NCBI RefSeq assembly: GCF_014174275.1
Contig: NZ_JABEQK010000001.1
Location: forward strand, 372,001 to 436,000
Source: Gluconacetobacter takamatsuzukensis
GTDB taxonomy: Bacteria > Pseudomonadota > Alphaproteobacteria > Acetobacterales > Acetobacteraceae
Reading direction: 5' to 3'
Length of the DNA stretch: 64,000 nt
Position 1 is the first letter of the stretch, and each line of letters starts with the position of its first letter. This document shows positions 33,052-42,832 of this stretch, in pieces. The translations under genes were made by a program, and so were the position numbers. The notes under the pieces were generated by a model. The model ran no database searches, was not told the origin of the DNA, and was given only the letters and a program-made list of their open reading frames with translations.

Positions 33052-35738
33052 GCGGCGGCATGATCCTGCGGGGGCTGGAGGTCGAGCAGGTGCGGCGGTT
33101 CGGCGATGCCGTGCGGCTGGCGGGGCTGGGGCCCGGCATCAACCTGCTGGGGGCGCCGAACGAATTCGGCAAATCGACGCTGCTGGCGGCGTTACGCGCG
33201 GTGTTTCTGCTGCCGCACGGGTCGAAGGCGCGGCCGGTGGCGGAGTTGCAACCTTATGGCGGGCGGGGGGCGCCGCGTGTCGCGGTCGATTTCACGCTGG
33301 ATGGCTGCGACTGGCGGCTGGAAAAGCGCTTCATGCAGCGGGCCTTCGTCCGGCTGGAGGGGGGCGGCGAACGGCTGGATGGCGATGCGGCCGAGGCGCG
33401 GCTGCATGACCTGCTGGGCGTGGAGGGGGGCAAGCGCGGTGCCGAGGCCATGGGCCTGCTGAATGCGCTGTGGGTCGGGCAGGGGCACAGTCTGGTGCAG
33501 CCCGATTTCTCGGACCCGGCGCGGGCGACCATCCGGTCGTGTCTGGAAGCCGATCTGGATGCCATGACGGGCGGGGATGCTGCCGGGCGGGTGCTGTCGC
33601 GCGTGGCGGCGGATCTGGCCGTGCTGCTGGACGGGCGGGGCAATCCGCGCGGGCGTTATCGCGCGGCGAAGGAGGGCGAGCAGGAGGCGGCGGCCGAACT
33701 GGCGCGGCTGGAGGCGCGCCGGCAGGCGTTGGAGGACGACCTGAACGCTATGGCGGATCTGCGTCGTCGGCTGGCGCATGAGGACGATGCCGACCGGCGC
33801 GAGAAGGAGCGCGCCGACCTGGCCGAGGCGGGCCGGGTGCGCGACCGGCTGCGTGACCATGATGCCCGGTATCGGGCCGCGCGGGCTGTGCGCGACCATG
33901 CGGCGGCGCAACTGGCGGCCGTGCGGCAGGATCTGGCCGGGCGCACGGCCTGGGAGCGCGATCTGGCGGCCGGTGTGGCGCGGGTGGCGGAACTGGAGGG
34001 TGCGTTGCTGACCGCGCAGGGCGCGCAGGATGCGGCGGGGGCGGCGCATGCCGCGCGGTTGGAGGCGGTGCGGGTGGCCGATGCCGCGCGCCAGGCGGCG
34101 CGTGGGGCGCTGGACCGGGCGGCCGGCCGGGTGGAGCGGGCGCGGCTGGTGCATGAGCGGGGCGAAGCGGCTGCCGCGCTGGACCGGCTGGACCGGGCGG
34201 CGCAGGCTGTGACGCGGGCCTCGGCGGAACTGGCGGCCTGCACGATCGACGATGCGCGGATGGGAGCCATCCGCAAGGCCGAACGGGCGCTGGATGCGGC
34301 GCGGGCTGCGAGCCGGGCGCAGGCGACGACGCTGGATATCGCGTTGGCCGATGGCGGGCGCGGGCGGCTGGTGCTGGATGGGGCGGCACTGGAGAGCGGG
34401 CGCGTCGTGGTGACGGATAATGCCGTGCTGCGGATCGAGGGGATCGGCACCATTTGCATCGAACCGGCCAGCCATGGGCGCGACACGCTGCGGGCGGCGC
34501 TGGCCGGGGCGGAAGAGGCCTTGCGCCGGGCGCTGGCGGCGGTTGGCTGCGCCGACATTGCCGGTGCCGAGGCGGCGCTGGCGGCGCGGCGGCAGGCCGA
34601 ACTGGCCGCGCAGGCCGCGCAGACGGTGCTGGGGGGGCTGCTGGCCGCCACCGGCCAGTCGCCGGTGACGGCGATGGATGTGGCGCGGCGGCGGCTGGCG
34701 GATTTGGATGTGCGCCTTGGGCGGATCGGTGCGGCGGATGGCGAGGATATAGCGGGCGATCCGGTGGCGGTGCTGGACGCGGCCCGGGAGGCGATGCAGG
34801 TGGCCGAGGAGCGGTATGGCGCCGCGCATCAGGCCCTGCTGGCCCCGGATGAGACGATGCGTCGGGCGGCGGAGGATCTGGCACGGCTGCGGGCCGAATG
34901 GCAGGTGGCGCGGGATGGCGCGGCCCAGTTGGCGCGCGACCTGGAGGCCGCGCGGGCGGTGGAGGCGGATGAGGCGCTGTCGGCGCGGCTGGCGGCGGCC
35001 CATGCGGGGGCCGAGGCGGCGGAACTGGCGCTGCTGCGGATCGAGGAGACGCGGCCCGAGGGGACCGAGGCGCTGGCCGATGCCGCGATCCAGCGGCTGG
35101 AGCGCACGATTCAGGAGGGACATGCCCGTCTGGCGGCGTTGCGGCAGGAGATGGCGGCGCGGGAGGCGCGCATTCGCGCGGCGGAGGGCGACGGGCTGGA
35201 CGAGCGGATTGCGGCGCAGGAGCGGCTGCGTGCGGCCCATGCCGCCGAAGATGCGGCGTGTGCACGGGAGGTCGCGATCCTGCAATGTCTGCGCGATGCG
35301 GTGGCGGCGGCGGAGCGGGCGGCGACCGAGCGTTATCTGGCGCCGCTGGCCCGGGCGATCCAGCCGGCGCTGAGCGCGCTGTTTCCGCGCGCCGTGGCCA
35401 CGGTGGAACCGGATTTCAGCATTTCGGCCCTGTCGCGGCGGATCGACGAGCCGTTCGTGAACCTTTCGGACGGCACGCGCGAGCAGATCGCGGTGCTGGC
35501 GCGGCTGGGGCTGGCCGACCTGATGCGGGCGCGGGGGCGGCCGGCGATGCTGGTGCTGGACGATGCCCTGACCTATGCCGATTCGGGGCGGCTGGACCGG
35601 ATGTTCGACATCCTGACCGAGGCCGCCGGCCGGTTGCAGATCGTGATCCTGACCTGCCGCACGGAGCTGTTCACCGGGCTGGGGGCCCGGCGGCTGGCGG
35701 TCGAGGCGGTTGGTGACGCGACCGCGGAAGGCCATTGA
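33048..35738 (+). CDS. Rad50/SbcC-like AAA ATPase without zinc hook (YhaN type)
   Basis: 896 residues from [14 protein letters not shown]. Walker [11 protein letters not shown] at residues 35-44; a very long coiled coil (about 190-810) rich in Ala, Glu and Arg; C-terminal signature [22 protein letters not shown] and Walker [15 protein letters not shown]. No CxxC zinc hook is found at the coiled-coil apex, which distinguishes it from SbcC/Rad50 and matches YhaN. A compact beta-like segment ([31 protein letters not shown], about 430-470) interrupts the coil. Partner of the nuclease encoded just upstream. Confidence 0.85.
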   Translation: MSGGMILRGLEVEQVRRFGDAVRLAGLGPGINLLGAPNEFGKSTLLAALRAVFLLPHGSKARPVAELQPYGGRGAPRVAVDFTLDGCDWRLEKRFMQRAFVRLEGGGERLDGDAAEARLHDLLGVEGGKRGAEAMGLLNALWVGQGHSLVQPDFSDPARATIRSCLEADLDAMTGGDAAGRVLSRVAADLAVLLDGRGNPRGRYRAAKEGEQEAAAELARLEARRQALEDDLNAMADLRRRLAHEDDADRREKERADLAEAGRVRDRLRDHDARYRAARAVRDHAAAQLAAVRQDLAGRTAWERDLAAGVARVAELEGALLTAQGAQDAAGAAHAARLEAVRVADAARQAARGALDRAAGRVERARLVHERGEAAAALDRLDRAAQAVTRASAELAACTIDDARMGAIRKAERALDAARAASRAQATTLDIALADGGRGRLVLDGAALESGRVVVTDNAVLRIEGIGTICIEPASHGRDTLRAALAGAEEALRRALAAVGCADIAGAEAALAARRQAELAAQAAQTVLGGLLAATGQSPVTAMDVARRRLADLDVRLGRIGAADGEDIAGDPVAVLDAAREAMQVAEERYGAAHQALLAPDETMRRAAEDLARLRAEWQVARDGAAQLARDLEAARAVEADEALSARLAAAHAGAEAAELALLRIEETRPEGTEALADAAIQRLERTIQEGHARLAALRQEMAAREARIRAAEGDGLDERIAAQERLRAAHAAEDAACAREVAILQCLRDAVAAAERAATERYLAPLARAIQPALSALFPRAVATVEPDFSISALSRRIDEPFVNLSDGTREQIAVLARLGLADLMRARGRPAMLVLDDALTYADSGRLDRMFDILTEAAGRLQIVILTCRTELFTGLGARRLAVEAVGDATAEGH

Positions 35739-35770
35739 CGCCGTTTCGGGCGATGGAGGAACATGCCGCC

Positions 35771-36319
35771 ATGTCAAAGCTGGACCTTACCCGCCCCTTC
35801 CTGCCTGTTCGTATCGCGGTGATGACCGTCTCGGACACGCGTACCCTGGAGACCGATACGTCTGGCACCCTGCTGGCCGAGCGGATCGTCGCCGCCGGCC
35901 ATCAGCTGGCCGCGCGCAGCATCGAGCCGGACGATGTCGACCATATCACCGGCTGCCTGAAGGAATGGATCGCCGATCCGGAGATCGACGTGATCATCTC
36001 GACCGGGGGGACCGGCGTGACCGGCCGGGACGTGACGCCCGAAGCCTATGAGCAGGTGCTGGAAAAGCGCATCGAGGGGTTTGGCGAGCTGTTTCGCATG
36101 CTGTCGTACCAGAAGATCGGGACCTCCACGATCCAGTCGCGGGCGCTGGCCGGGGTGGCGGGGGGGACCTATCTGTTCGCGCTGCCCGGATCGAGCGGGG
36201 CGGTGAAGGACGGGTGGGACGATATTCTGGTCTGGCAGCTCGACAGCCGGCATCGACCCTGCAATTTCGTGGAGCTGATGCCGCGCCTGCGCGAGCATCT
36301 GCCGGCTTCACACGGCTGA
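35771..36319 (+). CDS. moaB: Molybdenum cofactor biosynthesis protein MoaB
   Basis: 182 residues from [13 protein letters not shown]. Carries the MogA/MoaB fold signatures: [41 protein letters not shown] and [18 protein letters not shown]. MoaB-type proteins adenylylate molybdopterin or bind it before metal insertion. The long N- and C-terminal extensions relative to E. coli MoaB are normal for alphaproteobacterial forms. No other moa gene is in the window. Confidence 0.93.
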   Translation: MSKLDLTRPFLPVRIAVMTVSDTRTLETDTSGTLLAERIVAAGHQLAARSIEPDDVDHITGCLKEWIADPEIDVIISTGGTGVTGRDVTPEAYEQVLEKRIEGFGELFRMLSYQKIGTSTIQSRALAGVAGGTYLFALPGSSGAVKDGWDDILVWQLDSRHRPCNFVELMPRLREHLPASHG

Positions 36320-36331
36320 ACGACGGGTACC

Positions 36332-36928
36332 ATGACAGAAAGGACAGCGACCATGGGCGCGAAGAAACTGCTGCTGCTGGCGGGCGACTATGTCGAGGAT
36401 TACGAGATCATGGTGCCGTACCAGGCGCTGTCGATGCTGGGCTTTACCGTCGATGCCGTCTGTCCGGGCAAGAAGGCCGGCGAATATGTGCTGACGGCGA
36501 TTCACGATTTCGAAGGGGCGCAGACCTATAGCGAGAAGCCGGGCCATCGCTTTACGCTGACGGCGGATTTCGAGAGCGTGAACGCGGCGGATTATGCCGG
36601 GCTGGTGATTCCGGGCGGCCGGGCGCCGGAATATCTGCGGCTGGACCCGCGCGTGATCGATCTTGTGCGTGCCTTTGTCGGCCGGCCGATGGCGGCCATC
36701 TGCCATGCCGGGCAGTTGCTGGCCGCGGCCCGGGTGATCGAGGGGCGCACCGTGTCGGCCTATCCGGCCTGTCGCCCGGAGATCGAGCTGGCGGGCGGGA
36801 TCTATGCCGATATCGCGGTCGATGACGCGGTGACGGACGGGTGGCTGGTCTCGGCGCCGGCGTGGCCGGCGCATCCGCGCTGGCTGGCGCAGTTCATCGC
36901 CGTGCTGGGGGTGCGCGTCACGATCTGA
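36332..36928 (+). CDS. DJ-1/PfpI family protein
   Basis: 198 residues. Flavodoxin-like DJ-1 fold with the nucleophile elbow [10 protein letters not shown], Cys124 followed by His125, and the Glu-bearing segment [13 protein letters not shown] near the N-terminus. [14 protein letters not shown] is the usual loop before the elbow. Family activities include glyoxalase III, deglycase-like repair and peptidase; which applies here is open. Thirteen bases downstream of moaB, probably co-transcribed. Confidence 0.85.
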   Translation: MTERTATMGAKKLLLLAGDYVEDYEIMVPYQALSMLGFTVDAVCPGKKAGEYVLTAIHDFEGAQTYSEKPGHRFTLTADFESVNAADYAGLVIPGGRAPEYLRLDPRVIDLVRAFVGRPMAAICHAGQLLAAARVIEGRTVSAYPACRPEIELAGGIYADIAVDDAVTDGWLVSAPAWPAHPRWLAQFIAVLGVRVTI

Positions 36929-37041
36929 CCGCTGGGGCCGCCCATGTCGGGGGTTGGCATTGGCACGGGCGGATAGCTGTGCATCATGGACGGGCAAGGG
37001 CGGCGTTCCGGCCGCCCGATCGGACATGGGAGAATTCCGTC

Positions 37042-37653
37042 TTGCGCACCCGTCATCTTCTGGCCCGCTCCGCGCTGGCCGTTGCGATTGCCACCGGCTT
37101 TGCCTCCGCCTCGTTCTCCGGCCCGCAGGCCTTCGCCGCCGGCCCGCCGGCGGCCACCGCGCCTCTGAAACTGAAATCGCTGGTCATTACCGGGAACAAG
37201 CAGGTCTCGACGGACGACATCCTGGCGGCGTTGCCGTTCCATCAGGGTGATACCGTGACCCGCAACCAGATCGACGCCGGCGCGCAGGACGTCATGGGCG
37301 TGTACCAGAAGAAGAATGTGGGCCTGAAATTCGGCCAGAAGCTGAAATTCGCCGGCTCCGCCGTCTATATCGAATGGGCGATCGAGGAACAGGCGCCGGA
37401 GGTGGTCCAGACCGCGCTGGTGGTCGACAAGATCGTCTTCGAGGGCAACAAGAAGCTGTCCGCCGCCGACCTGACCAACGCGACGAAGCTGCGGACCGGA
37501 TCGACGATCGACCAGGCCGCGATGGCGGCCGACCAGGAAGCGGTGCAGAAGGCGTACCAGGCGCGTGGCGTCAGCGCGGCAATCAATGTTGTGCCGTCGC
37601 AGCCGGCCGGGGATAACCATGTCGTGCTGACCTACAAGATCAGCGAGCAGTAA
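37042..37653 (+). CDS. Secreted protein with two POTRA-like domains, no barrel
   Basis: 203 residues from a TTG (LRTRHLLARSALAVAIA) preceded by GGGAG at good spacing; an upstream in-frame ATG exists but lies within a non-homologous region. Signal peptide to about residue 33 (AFAAG). Two POTRA-type repeats: LKLKSLVITGNKQVSTDDILAALPFHQGDTVTRNQIDAGAQDV (about 45-110) and LVVDKIVFEGNKKLSAADLTNATKLRTGSTIDQAAMAADQEAVQKAYQARGVSAAI (about 125-185). BamA, TamA and FhaC carry such repeats before a beta-barrel, but this protein stops after them. It may be a periplasmic partner of the BAM machinery; that is inference. Confidence 0.75.
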   Translation: MRTRHLLARSALAVAIATGFASASFSGPQAFAAGPPAATAPLKLKSLVITGNKQVSTDDILAALPFHQGDTVTRNQIDAGAQDVMGVYQKKNVGLKFGQKLKFAGSAVYIEWAIEEQAPEVVQTALVVDKIVFEGNKKLSAADLTNATKLRTGSTIDQAAMAADQEAVQKAYQARGVSAAINVVPSQPAGDNHVVLTYKISEQ

Positions 37654-37663
37654 GACGAGTTGG

Positions 37664-37704
37664 GCGCGGAGTGCGGCTGTTGGCCGGGCTCCGCGCTTTT
37701 TTTT
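37664..37704 (+). terminator. Intrinsic terminator after the POTRA protein gene
   Basis: Stem GCGCGGAG (37664-37671) / CTCCGCGC (37689-37696) with a GC-rich 17-base loop, followed at once by eight T residues (37697-37704). Confidence 0.9.
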
Positions 37705-37831
37705 CGGTAGAGCCTCGTCCGGGCGGGGGATCAAGATTGGTTTTCCGGCATATCGCCGTTTGCGCCTTTACGGCCGGGTTGCCGGATGGAGTGGTGCCTT
37801 TACCCGGTTTCAGCTTTACGGGGAGCCGATC

Positions 37832-38347
37832 ATGGTGATCTGCTCGGTCAGGGGCAGGCTATTCGCGTTCGGTGGGGCCGCGGTCATGGCCTCGGCTCTA
37901 TCGTGCCCGGTCGCAGGAATCGCGGCGGTATGGACGCCTGCGATCATCGAGCATGGCGTCACGGTGGACGGTGCCGTTGCGACCAACAGGCATCTTCCGC
38001 AGTCGCAATTCGATTATCTGCTGAAGGAAGCGTCGAGGGGCGATGCGCAATGGCTTCGCGCGCTGGCCTCTTTGTATCCCGGAACCGATGGTGCCCGGGC
38101 GGAGGGGATGGAAATGGCCCTGAGCGACGCGTTGCAGACGAATCCCGAAGAGGTGTTGTCCCTGCTGACGACATATTCCGATCTGCCGCAGCCTGACAGG
38201 CTCTGTGAGAACAGGGAAATCGAACCGACGGCAAGCAATGTGCGGCGGTATTACGACCGTGCGTTACAGGCGGTAGAAGCCGTTGATGACCCGATGCTTC
38301 GCTCGGTCAAGGCTCGGTGCCTTGCCCAGCTTCGCCGGAGACGCTGA
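37832..38347 (+). CDS. Secreted protein of unknown function
   Basis: 171 residues from MVICSVRGRLFAFGG; a GGGAG ribosome-binding site lies 6 bases upstream. A signal peptide ends near AGIAAV. The mature part is helical and contains LLKEASRGDAQWLRALASLYPGTDGARAEGMEMALSDALQTNPEEVLSLLTTY, with two cysteines (C in RLCENRE and ARCLAQ). Codon use is less GC-biased than the neighbours. No family recognised. Isolated between a terminator and a convergent peptidase gene. Confidence 0.6.
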   Translation: MVICSVRGRLFAFGGAAVMASALSCPVAGIAAVWTPAIIEHGVTVDGAVATNRHLPQSQFDYLLKEASRGDAQWLRALASLYPGTDGARAEGMEMALSDALQTNPEEVLSLLTTYSDLPQPDRLCENREIEPTASNVRRYYDRALQAVEAVDDPMLRSVKARCLAQLRRRR

Positions 38348-38402
38348 GCCGGGGCATGGATGCCGGAGGCCGTGATATCCGGCGCCGGATAGCGTGGTGG
38401 GG

Positions 38403-38426
38403 GCACGCCGGATTGCTCCGGCGTGC
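38403..38426. terminator. Perfect 10-bp hairpin between convergent genes
   Basis: GCACGCCGGA-TTGC-TCCGGCGTGC, a perfect stem-loop between the stop of the secreted protein gene (38347) and the stop of the convergent peptidase gene (38438). No T-run on either side; it probably acts as a bidirectional 3' end structure. Confidence 0.55.
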
Positions 38427-38437
38427 GGTTGGTGGGA

Positions 38438-40561
38438 TCAGTTCGGATCCGTGCCCAGGATGCGGTGGTTGAGCATGGGGGTGATGTCGGGGTCCTTGCC
38501 GTAGAAGGCGCGGAACATCGGGCCGTAATCCTGCGTGTGGCCCTGGGAGAGGATCAGGTCGCGGAAATGCTGGCCGTTCTGGCGGGTCAGGCCGCCATGG
38601 TCGCGGAACCAGGCGAAGGAATCGTCGGCCAGCATCTGGGTCCACAGATAGGCGTAGTAGCCGGCCGAATAACCGTTCGACCAGATGTGCAGGAAGTAGG
38701 TCGAGCGGTAGCGGGTGGGGACGAGGGCGGTGTTGAGGCCGGTCTTGTCCAGAGCCGCTTTTTCGAAGGCGTCGACATCCTGCTGCGGGGCGCCGGCGGG
38801 CAGGCTGTGCCAGGCCATGTCGAGCTGGGCCGCCGCGATGATCTCGCCCATATTGTAGCCGCGATTGAAGGTGGCGGCTTTCTTGATCTTGTCGACCAGC
38901 TCTTGCGGCATGACGGCGCCGGTCTTGTAGTGGCGCGCATAGTGGGCGAACACGGTCGGGTCGAGCGCCCAGTGCTCGTTGAACTGCGAGGGGAATTCGA
39001 CGAAGTCGCGCGCGACCTGGGTGCCGGAGACGATCGGGTAGGTCTGGTTGGCGAACAGCCCGTGCAGCGCATGGCCGAATTCGTGGAACATCGTGACCAC
39101 GTCTTCGAAGCTGATGAGGTCGGGCTGGCCGGCCGCCGGCCTTGCGATGTTCGCGACGTTATAGATGACCGGCTTCGTGCCCAGCAGCCTGGACTGGCCG
39201 ACGAAATTGGACATCCACGCGCCGCCGTTCTTGTTGTCGCGCTTGAAATAATCGAAATACATCAGGCCGAGCGTCGAGCCGTCCTTGTCGAAGACCTCGA
39301 ACACCATCACGTCGGGGTTGTAGACGGGGATGTCCTTGCGCTGCTTGAACGTGATGCCGTAGAGCTGTGTCGCCGCGAAGAACACGCCGTCGCGCAGGAC
39401 CGTATTGAGCTCGAAATAGGGCTTCACCTGATTTTCGTCGAGCGCATAATCCTGTTTGCGCACCTGCTCGGCATAATGGGTCCAGTCCCACGGTTGCAGC
39501 GCGAAGGACTGGCCGTCCTTGCGGATCGTGTCCTGGATGCGGGCGGCCTCGTGATCCTGCTGCGTGCGGGTGGCGGGCGCCAGTTCGGCGATGAAATGCT
39601 GCACGGCGGCCGGTGTGTCGGCCATCTGGTCGTACAGCACGTAGGATGCGAAATCGAGGTAGCCGAACAGGGCGGCCTTCTGTGCCCGCAACTGGGCCAG
39701 GGTCGCGATCGTGGCGCGCGTGTCGTTGGCGTCGCCCTTCTCGGCGCGTGTCCAGCTTTGCTTGAACAGGGCCTCGCGCGTCGCGCGGTCGGTCATGTCT
39801 TGCAGGTCGGGCTGCTGCGTCGTGTTTTGCAGCGGGATGACCCATTTGCCGGGGAGCTTGCGATCTGCCGCATTTTTCGCGAATGCGGTGATCGTGCCGT
39901 CATCGAGGCCGGCCAGCGCGTTCTTGCTGTCGACGACCAGGGCGCCGTCGCGGGTGGCGGCCAGCAGCTTCTGCTGGAATGCGGTCTCCAGCGTGGAGAT
40001 CTGCGTGTTCAGGGCCCGCAGCTTCTCCTGGTCGGCGGGGGAGAGGCGGGCGCCGGCGTGGACGAACTGCTGGTAGTAGAGGTTGAGCACCTGCGCCTGT
40101 TCGGGTGTCAGGGCCAGGTGGGCGCGGTTGTTGTACAGGATTTCGACGCGGTTGAAGAGTTTCGCATCGAGATAGATCGAGTCCTGATGTTGCGAGAGCA
40201 GCGGTGCGATGTCGCTCTGCGTCTTGTCCAGCGTGTCGTTGGTGTTGGCCTGGTAGACGCCGTAGAAGGTCAGCGACACGCGGTCGAGCATCCGGCCCGA
40301 GCGTTCCATCGCGACGATGGTGTTGTCGAAGGTCGGGGCCGCGCGATTATCCGCGATCCGGCGGATTTCGCCTTTCTGGAGCGCCATGGCCTGGACGAAG
40401 GCCGGTTTGTAGTCGGTATCGTGGATGGCGTCGAAACGCGGGGCCTGGAGCGGAAGCGTGCTGGGACTTGCGAACGGATTGGAGGCGGCCGTTGCGACGC
40501 CGGAAAGACCAGCCAGCGCGGTCGTGGCGACCAGCGTGCCGATGCGGAAAAATCTTGTCAT
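38438..40561 (-). CDS. dcp: M3 family peptidyl-dipeptidase (Dcp-like), exported
   Basis: 707 residues. N-terminal signal peptide (FFRIGTLVATTALAGLSGVATAA), so the mature enzyme should be periplasmic. The M3 zinc site is intact: HEFGH at residues 493-497 (MFHEFGHALHGLF) with the third ligand region EFPSQFNEHW following. Other conserved blocks include YFDYFKRDNKNGGAWMSNF and the C-terminal GYSAGYYAYLWTQML. Peptidyl-dipeptidases release dipeptides from the C-terminus of oligopeptides. The leader distinguishes it from the cytosolic OpdA type. Confidence 0.93.
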   Translation of the reverse strand: MTRFFRIGTLVATTALAGLSGVATAASNPFASPSTLPLQAPRFDAIHDTDYKPAFVQAMALQKGEIRRIADNRAAPTFDNTIVAMERSGRMLDRVSLTFYGVYQANTNDTLDKTQSDIAPLLSQHQDSIYLDAKLFNRVEILYNNRAHLALTPEQAQVLNLYYQQFVHAGARLSPADQEKLRALNTQISTLETAFQQKLLAATRDGALVVDSKNALAGLDDGTITAFAKNAADRKLPGKWVIPLQNTTQQPDLQDMTDRATREALFKQSWTRAEKGDANDTRATIATLAQLRAQKAALFGYLDFASYVLYDQMADTPAAVQHFIAELAPATRTQQDHEAARIQDTIRKDGQSFALQPWDWTHYAEQVRKQDYALDENQVKPYFELNTVLRDGVFFAATQLYGITFKQRKDIPVYNPDVMVFEVFDKDGSTLGLMYFDYFKRDNKNGGAWMSNFVGQSRLLGTKPVIYNVANIARPAAGQPDLISFEDVVTMFHEFGHALHGLFANQTYPIVSGTQVARDFVEFPSQFNEHWALDPTVFAHYARHYKTGAVMPQELVDKIKKAATFNRGYNMGEIIAAAQLDMAWHSLPAGAPQQDVDAFEKAALDKTGLNTALVPTRYRSTYFLHIWSNGYSAGYYAYLWTQMLADDSFAWFRDHGGLTRQNGQHFRDLILSQGHTQDYGPMFRAFYGKDPDITPMLNHRILGTDPN

Positions 40562-40749
40562 TCAGTGAGTCCTCGGAACCCGGGCGGCGCCGCCCGGCGC
40601 CGCTGGCGAAGCCGGATGATCCGGCCGATGGTCATTTATAGGCAGGCATGACCGGTGTGGAAACCGGGGGCCCCGTCCGCGACGACTGGTCGGGGCGGTG
40701 CGGGCACTTCAATCATTCGGCATTCCGCGACGGTGTCGCGGCTGCGCGG

Positions 40750-41649
40750 TTAGGCCTGTTCTTCGGTGCAGGCGCGGAGGGCTTCCGCGACCTTTTGCCG
40801 GTCGGGGTCGGGGAGGGGGAGCAGCGGCCGGGGCGGCTGGGCCTCGGACAAGCCCAGATGATGGATGGCTGCGTATGCGACGCGGAGGCTGCCGAAGGCG
40901 CGGAAGAGGGCCCATAGCGGCTGGAGGCGGGCATTGCAGTGCCGCACCGTCGCCGCGTCGCCGTTGCGCGCGGCGGTGACCAGGGTGCGGGCAAGTGTCG
41001 GCAGGAAGCCGCCGAGGACGCTGAACCAGCCGTCGCAGCCTGCCAGCAGGGCCTCGGCGGCGATCCAGTCGCCGCTATAGCCGATCGACAATTTTCCCAC
41101 CGGTCCGGCGCGGAGGCGGGCGAGTTCGTCGGCGACAGAGCCTTCGGGCGGGGGCGGCATCTTGACGGCGGCGATGGTGGGGATGCCCGCCAGCCGTTCG
41201 AGCAGGTCCGTGCCGAAGGTGAAATGGGTGGTGCTGGGGTTGTTGTAGATGCACAGCGGTAAGTGGGTGGCGCCGGCGACGGCCGCGTAATGGCGGTAGG
41301 CCTCTTCCTGCGTCAGGGGCGTGTAGGAGACGGGGGCCATGAGCAGCCCGTCCGCGCCTTCGGCCTCGGCATCGCGGGCCAGCGCCTGGGCGTCGTCGGT
41401 GCGCAGGGTGCCGATGCCGATGACCAGGGGCGTGCGGCCGCCGACGCTTTGCACCGCCGCGCGGATGGCGCGACGCCGTTCGGCGCGGGTGAGATACGCA
41501 TATATGCCGGTGCTGCCCAGCAGGCCGATGGAATCGACCCCCGCCGCCGAGAGATGGGCCGTGAGGCGCATGACGCCTTCGACATCCACCACGCCATGGT
41601 CGTCGGCGGGCGTGATCGGGAAAGCGGACAGGCCATGGAAGAGCGACAT
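40750..41649 (-). CDS. Dihydrodipicolinate synthase family protein
   Basis: 299 residues, a class I aldolase/lyase with TIM-barrel fold. The catalytic residues are Tyr135 in CIYNNPSTTHF and the Schiff-base Lys163 in IAAVKMPPPPEG; the GxxGE-like loop reads GLLGSTGIYAYL. The replacement of the DHDPS GTTGE motif by GSTGI suggests a substrate other than aspartate semialdehyde, for example a 2-keto-3-deoxy sugar acid or related pyruvate aldol. It is followed closely by folE on the same strand (folE lies upstream in transcription). Confidence 0.85.
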   Translation of the reverse strand: MSLFHGLSAFPITPADDHGVVDVEGVMRLTAHLSAAGVDSIGLLGSTGIYAYLTRAERRRAIRAAVQSVGGRTPLVIGIGTLRTDDAQALARDAEAEGADGLLMAPVSYTPLTQEEAYRHYAAVAGATHLPLCIYNNPSTTHFTFGTDLLERLAGIPTIAAVKMPPPPEGSVADELARLRAGPVGKLSIGYSGDWIAAEALLAGCDGWFSVLGGFLPTLARTLVTAARNGDAATVRHCNARLQPLWALFRAFGSLRVAYAAIHHLGLSEAQPPRPLLPLPDPDRQKVAEALRACTEEQA

Positions 41650-41679
41650 GCTACGCCTCGGTGCCGTTGCGGATGGCGG

Positions 41680-42297
41680 TTACAGGTGGGCGGTGGCGAC
41701 CGAGGGGCGGTTGAGCATGGACATCAGTTCGCGCCGTGTGTCGGAATTGGTGCGGAAGACGCCCAGCATGCGGCTGGTGACCATGGACACGCCGGGGCGG
41801 TGGACGCCGCGGGTTGTCATGCATTGATGCCCGGCCTCCAGGATCACCGCGACGCCGTGGGGTTGCAGCACGTCGTTGATCGTGTTGGCGATCTGTGCCG
41901 TCAGGCGTTCCTGGATCTGAAGACGGCGGGAAAAGGCGTCGACCACGCGGGCCAGTTTCGAGATGCCGACCACTCGCTTGCTGGGCAGGTAGGCCACATG
42001 GGCGACGCCGATGATCGGCACCATATGGTGTTCGCAATGGCTTTCGAAGCGGATGTCGCGCAGCAGCACGATCTCGTCGTAATCGTCGACCTCGGAGAAG
42101 GTGCGCGACAGGATGGAGGACGGGTCTTCGCCATAGCCGGCGAAGAATTCCTCGTAGGAGCGTACGACCCGGCCGGGCGTGTCCAGCAGGCCCTCGCGCG
42201 ACGGGTCCTCGCCTGCCCAGCGCAGCAGGGTGCGGATCGCATCTTCCGCCTCCTCGCGAGAGGGGCGGAGAAGGGGGGCCTGGGACATCTCGGTCAT
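41680..42297 (-). CDS. folE: GTP cyclohydrolase I
   Basis: 205 residues from [21 protein letters not shown]; the frame is open much further upstream but homology starts here. Zinc ligands and active site are present: [21 protein letters not shown] (Cys88, His91) and [12 protein letters not shown] (Cys159). It converts GTP to dihydroneopterin triphosphate, the first step of folate synthesis. Downstream of apaG and metZ on the same strand, so methionine and one-carbon metabolism genes are adjacent. Confidence 0.96.
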   Translation of the reverse strand: MTEMSQAPLLRPSREEAEDAIRTLLRWAGEDPSREGLLDTPGRVVRSYEEFFAGYGEDPSSILSRTFSEVDDYDEIVLLRDIRFESHCEHHMVPIIGVAHVAYLPSKRVVGISKLARVVDAFSRRLQIQERLTAQIANTINDVLQPHGVAVILEAGHQCMTTRGVHRPGVSMVTSRMLGVFRTNSDTRRELMSMLNRPSVATAHL

Positions 42298-42337
42298 GAA
42301 TCCTGTCTGCTCGGGGGAAGTGCCGCCGCGCGGCGCG

Positions 42338-42814
42338 CTAGTGGATGATGGTGGGGTGGTAGGGGCAATCCAGGCTGAAAGGCGGGACCTGGACGTCGAA
42401 CGGGCGGCGCGAGCGGGTCTCGACCATATGATAGAAGCCGCGCATGAAGCCGGTCGGTGTCTGGAGGCCGGTGCCGGAGGTGTATTCGAAGACCTGGCCC
42501 GGTTCCAGCACCGGCTGTTCGCCCACCACGCCGTCGCCGTGGACATGCTCGATCCGGCCGATGGCGTCCATGATCTCCCATGTCCGGCGCAGCAGCTGGA
42601 CCGTCTCGTTGCCCAGGTTCTCGATCCGGATGCGGTAGGCCCAGGCGAAGCGATGGTCCTCGGGCATGGACTGGTCGTCCAGCCAGAAGGTCTGCACCAC
42701 CACGCGGATCGAGTCCGTGGTGGCCTCGTAGCAGGGGACGCCCTCCATGGCCTCCGCCAGGGCGGCATCCGGGTCGGGCGGCATTCCCGGCGGCGGCGGG
42801 CGGTCGATGGCCAT
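42338..42814 (-). CDS. apaG: ApaG protein
   Basis: 158 residues, about 30 longer than E. coli ApaG because of an N-terminal extension. The fibronectin-type beta fold is recognised by [89 protein letters not shown] and the C-terminal PYHPTIIH. ApaG is linked to Co2+/Mg2+ tolerance and diadenosine tetraphosphate levels, but its biochemical activity is uncertain. Located 18 bases after metZ. Confidence 0.92.
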   Translation of the reverse strand: MAIDRPPPPGMPPDPDAALAEAMEGVPCYEATTDSIRVVVQTFWLDDQSMPEDHRFAWAYRIRIENLGNETVQLLRRTWEIMDAIGRIEHVHGDGVVGEQPVLEPGQVFEYTSGTGLQTPTGFMRGFYHMVETRSRRPFDVQVPPFSLDCPYHPTIIH

Positions 42815-42832
42815 GGCGTGGTCCCCGTGGGT

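Noticed and set aside
33192-35777. 861-codon minus-strand open frame
   Set aside because: Antisense of the Rad50-like ATPase; Arg/Gln/Pro-rich shadow without motifs.
40750-41649. Annotation as dapA proper
   Set aside because: The Tyr and Lys of the lyase are present, but the DHDPS GTTGE motif is GSTGI, so only family-level naming is justified.
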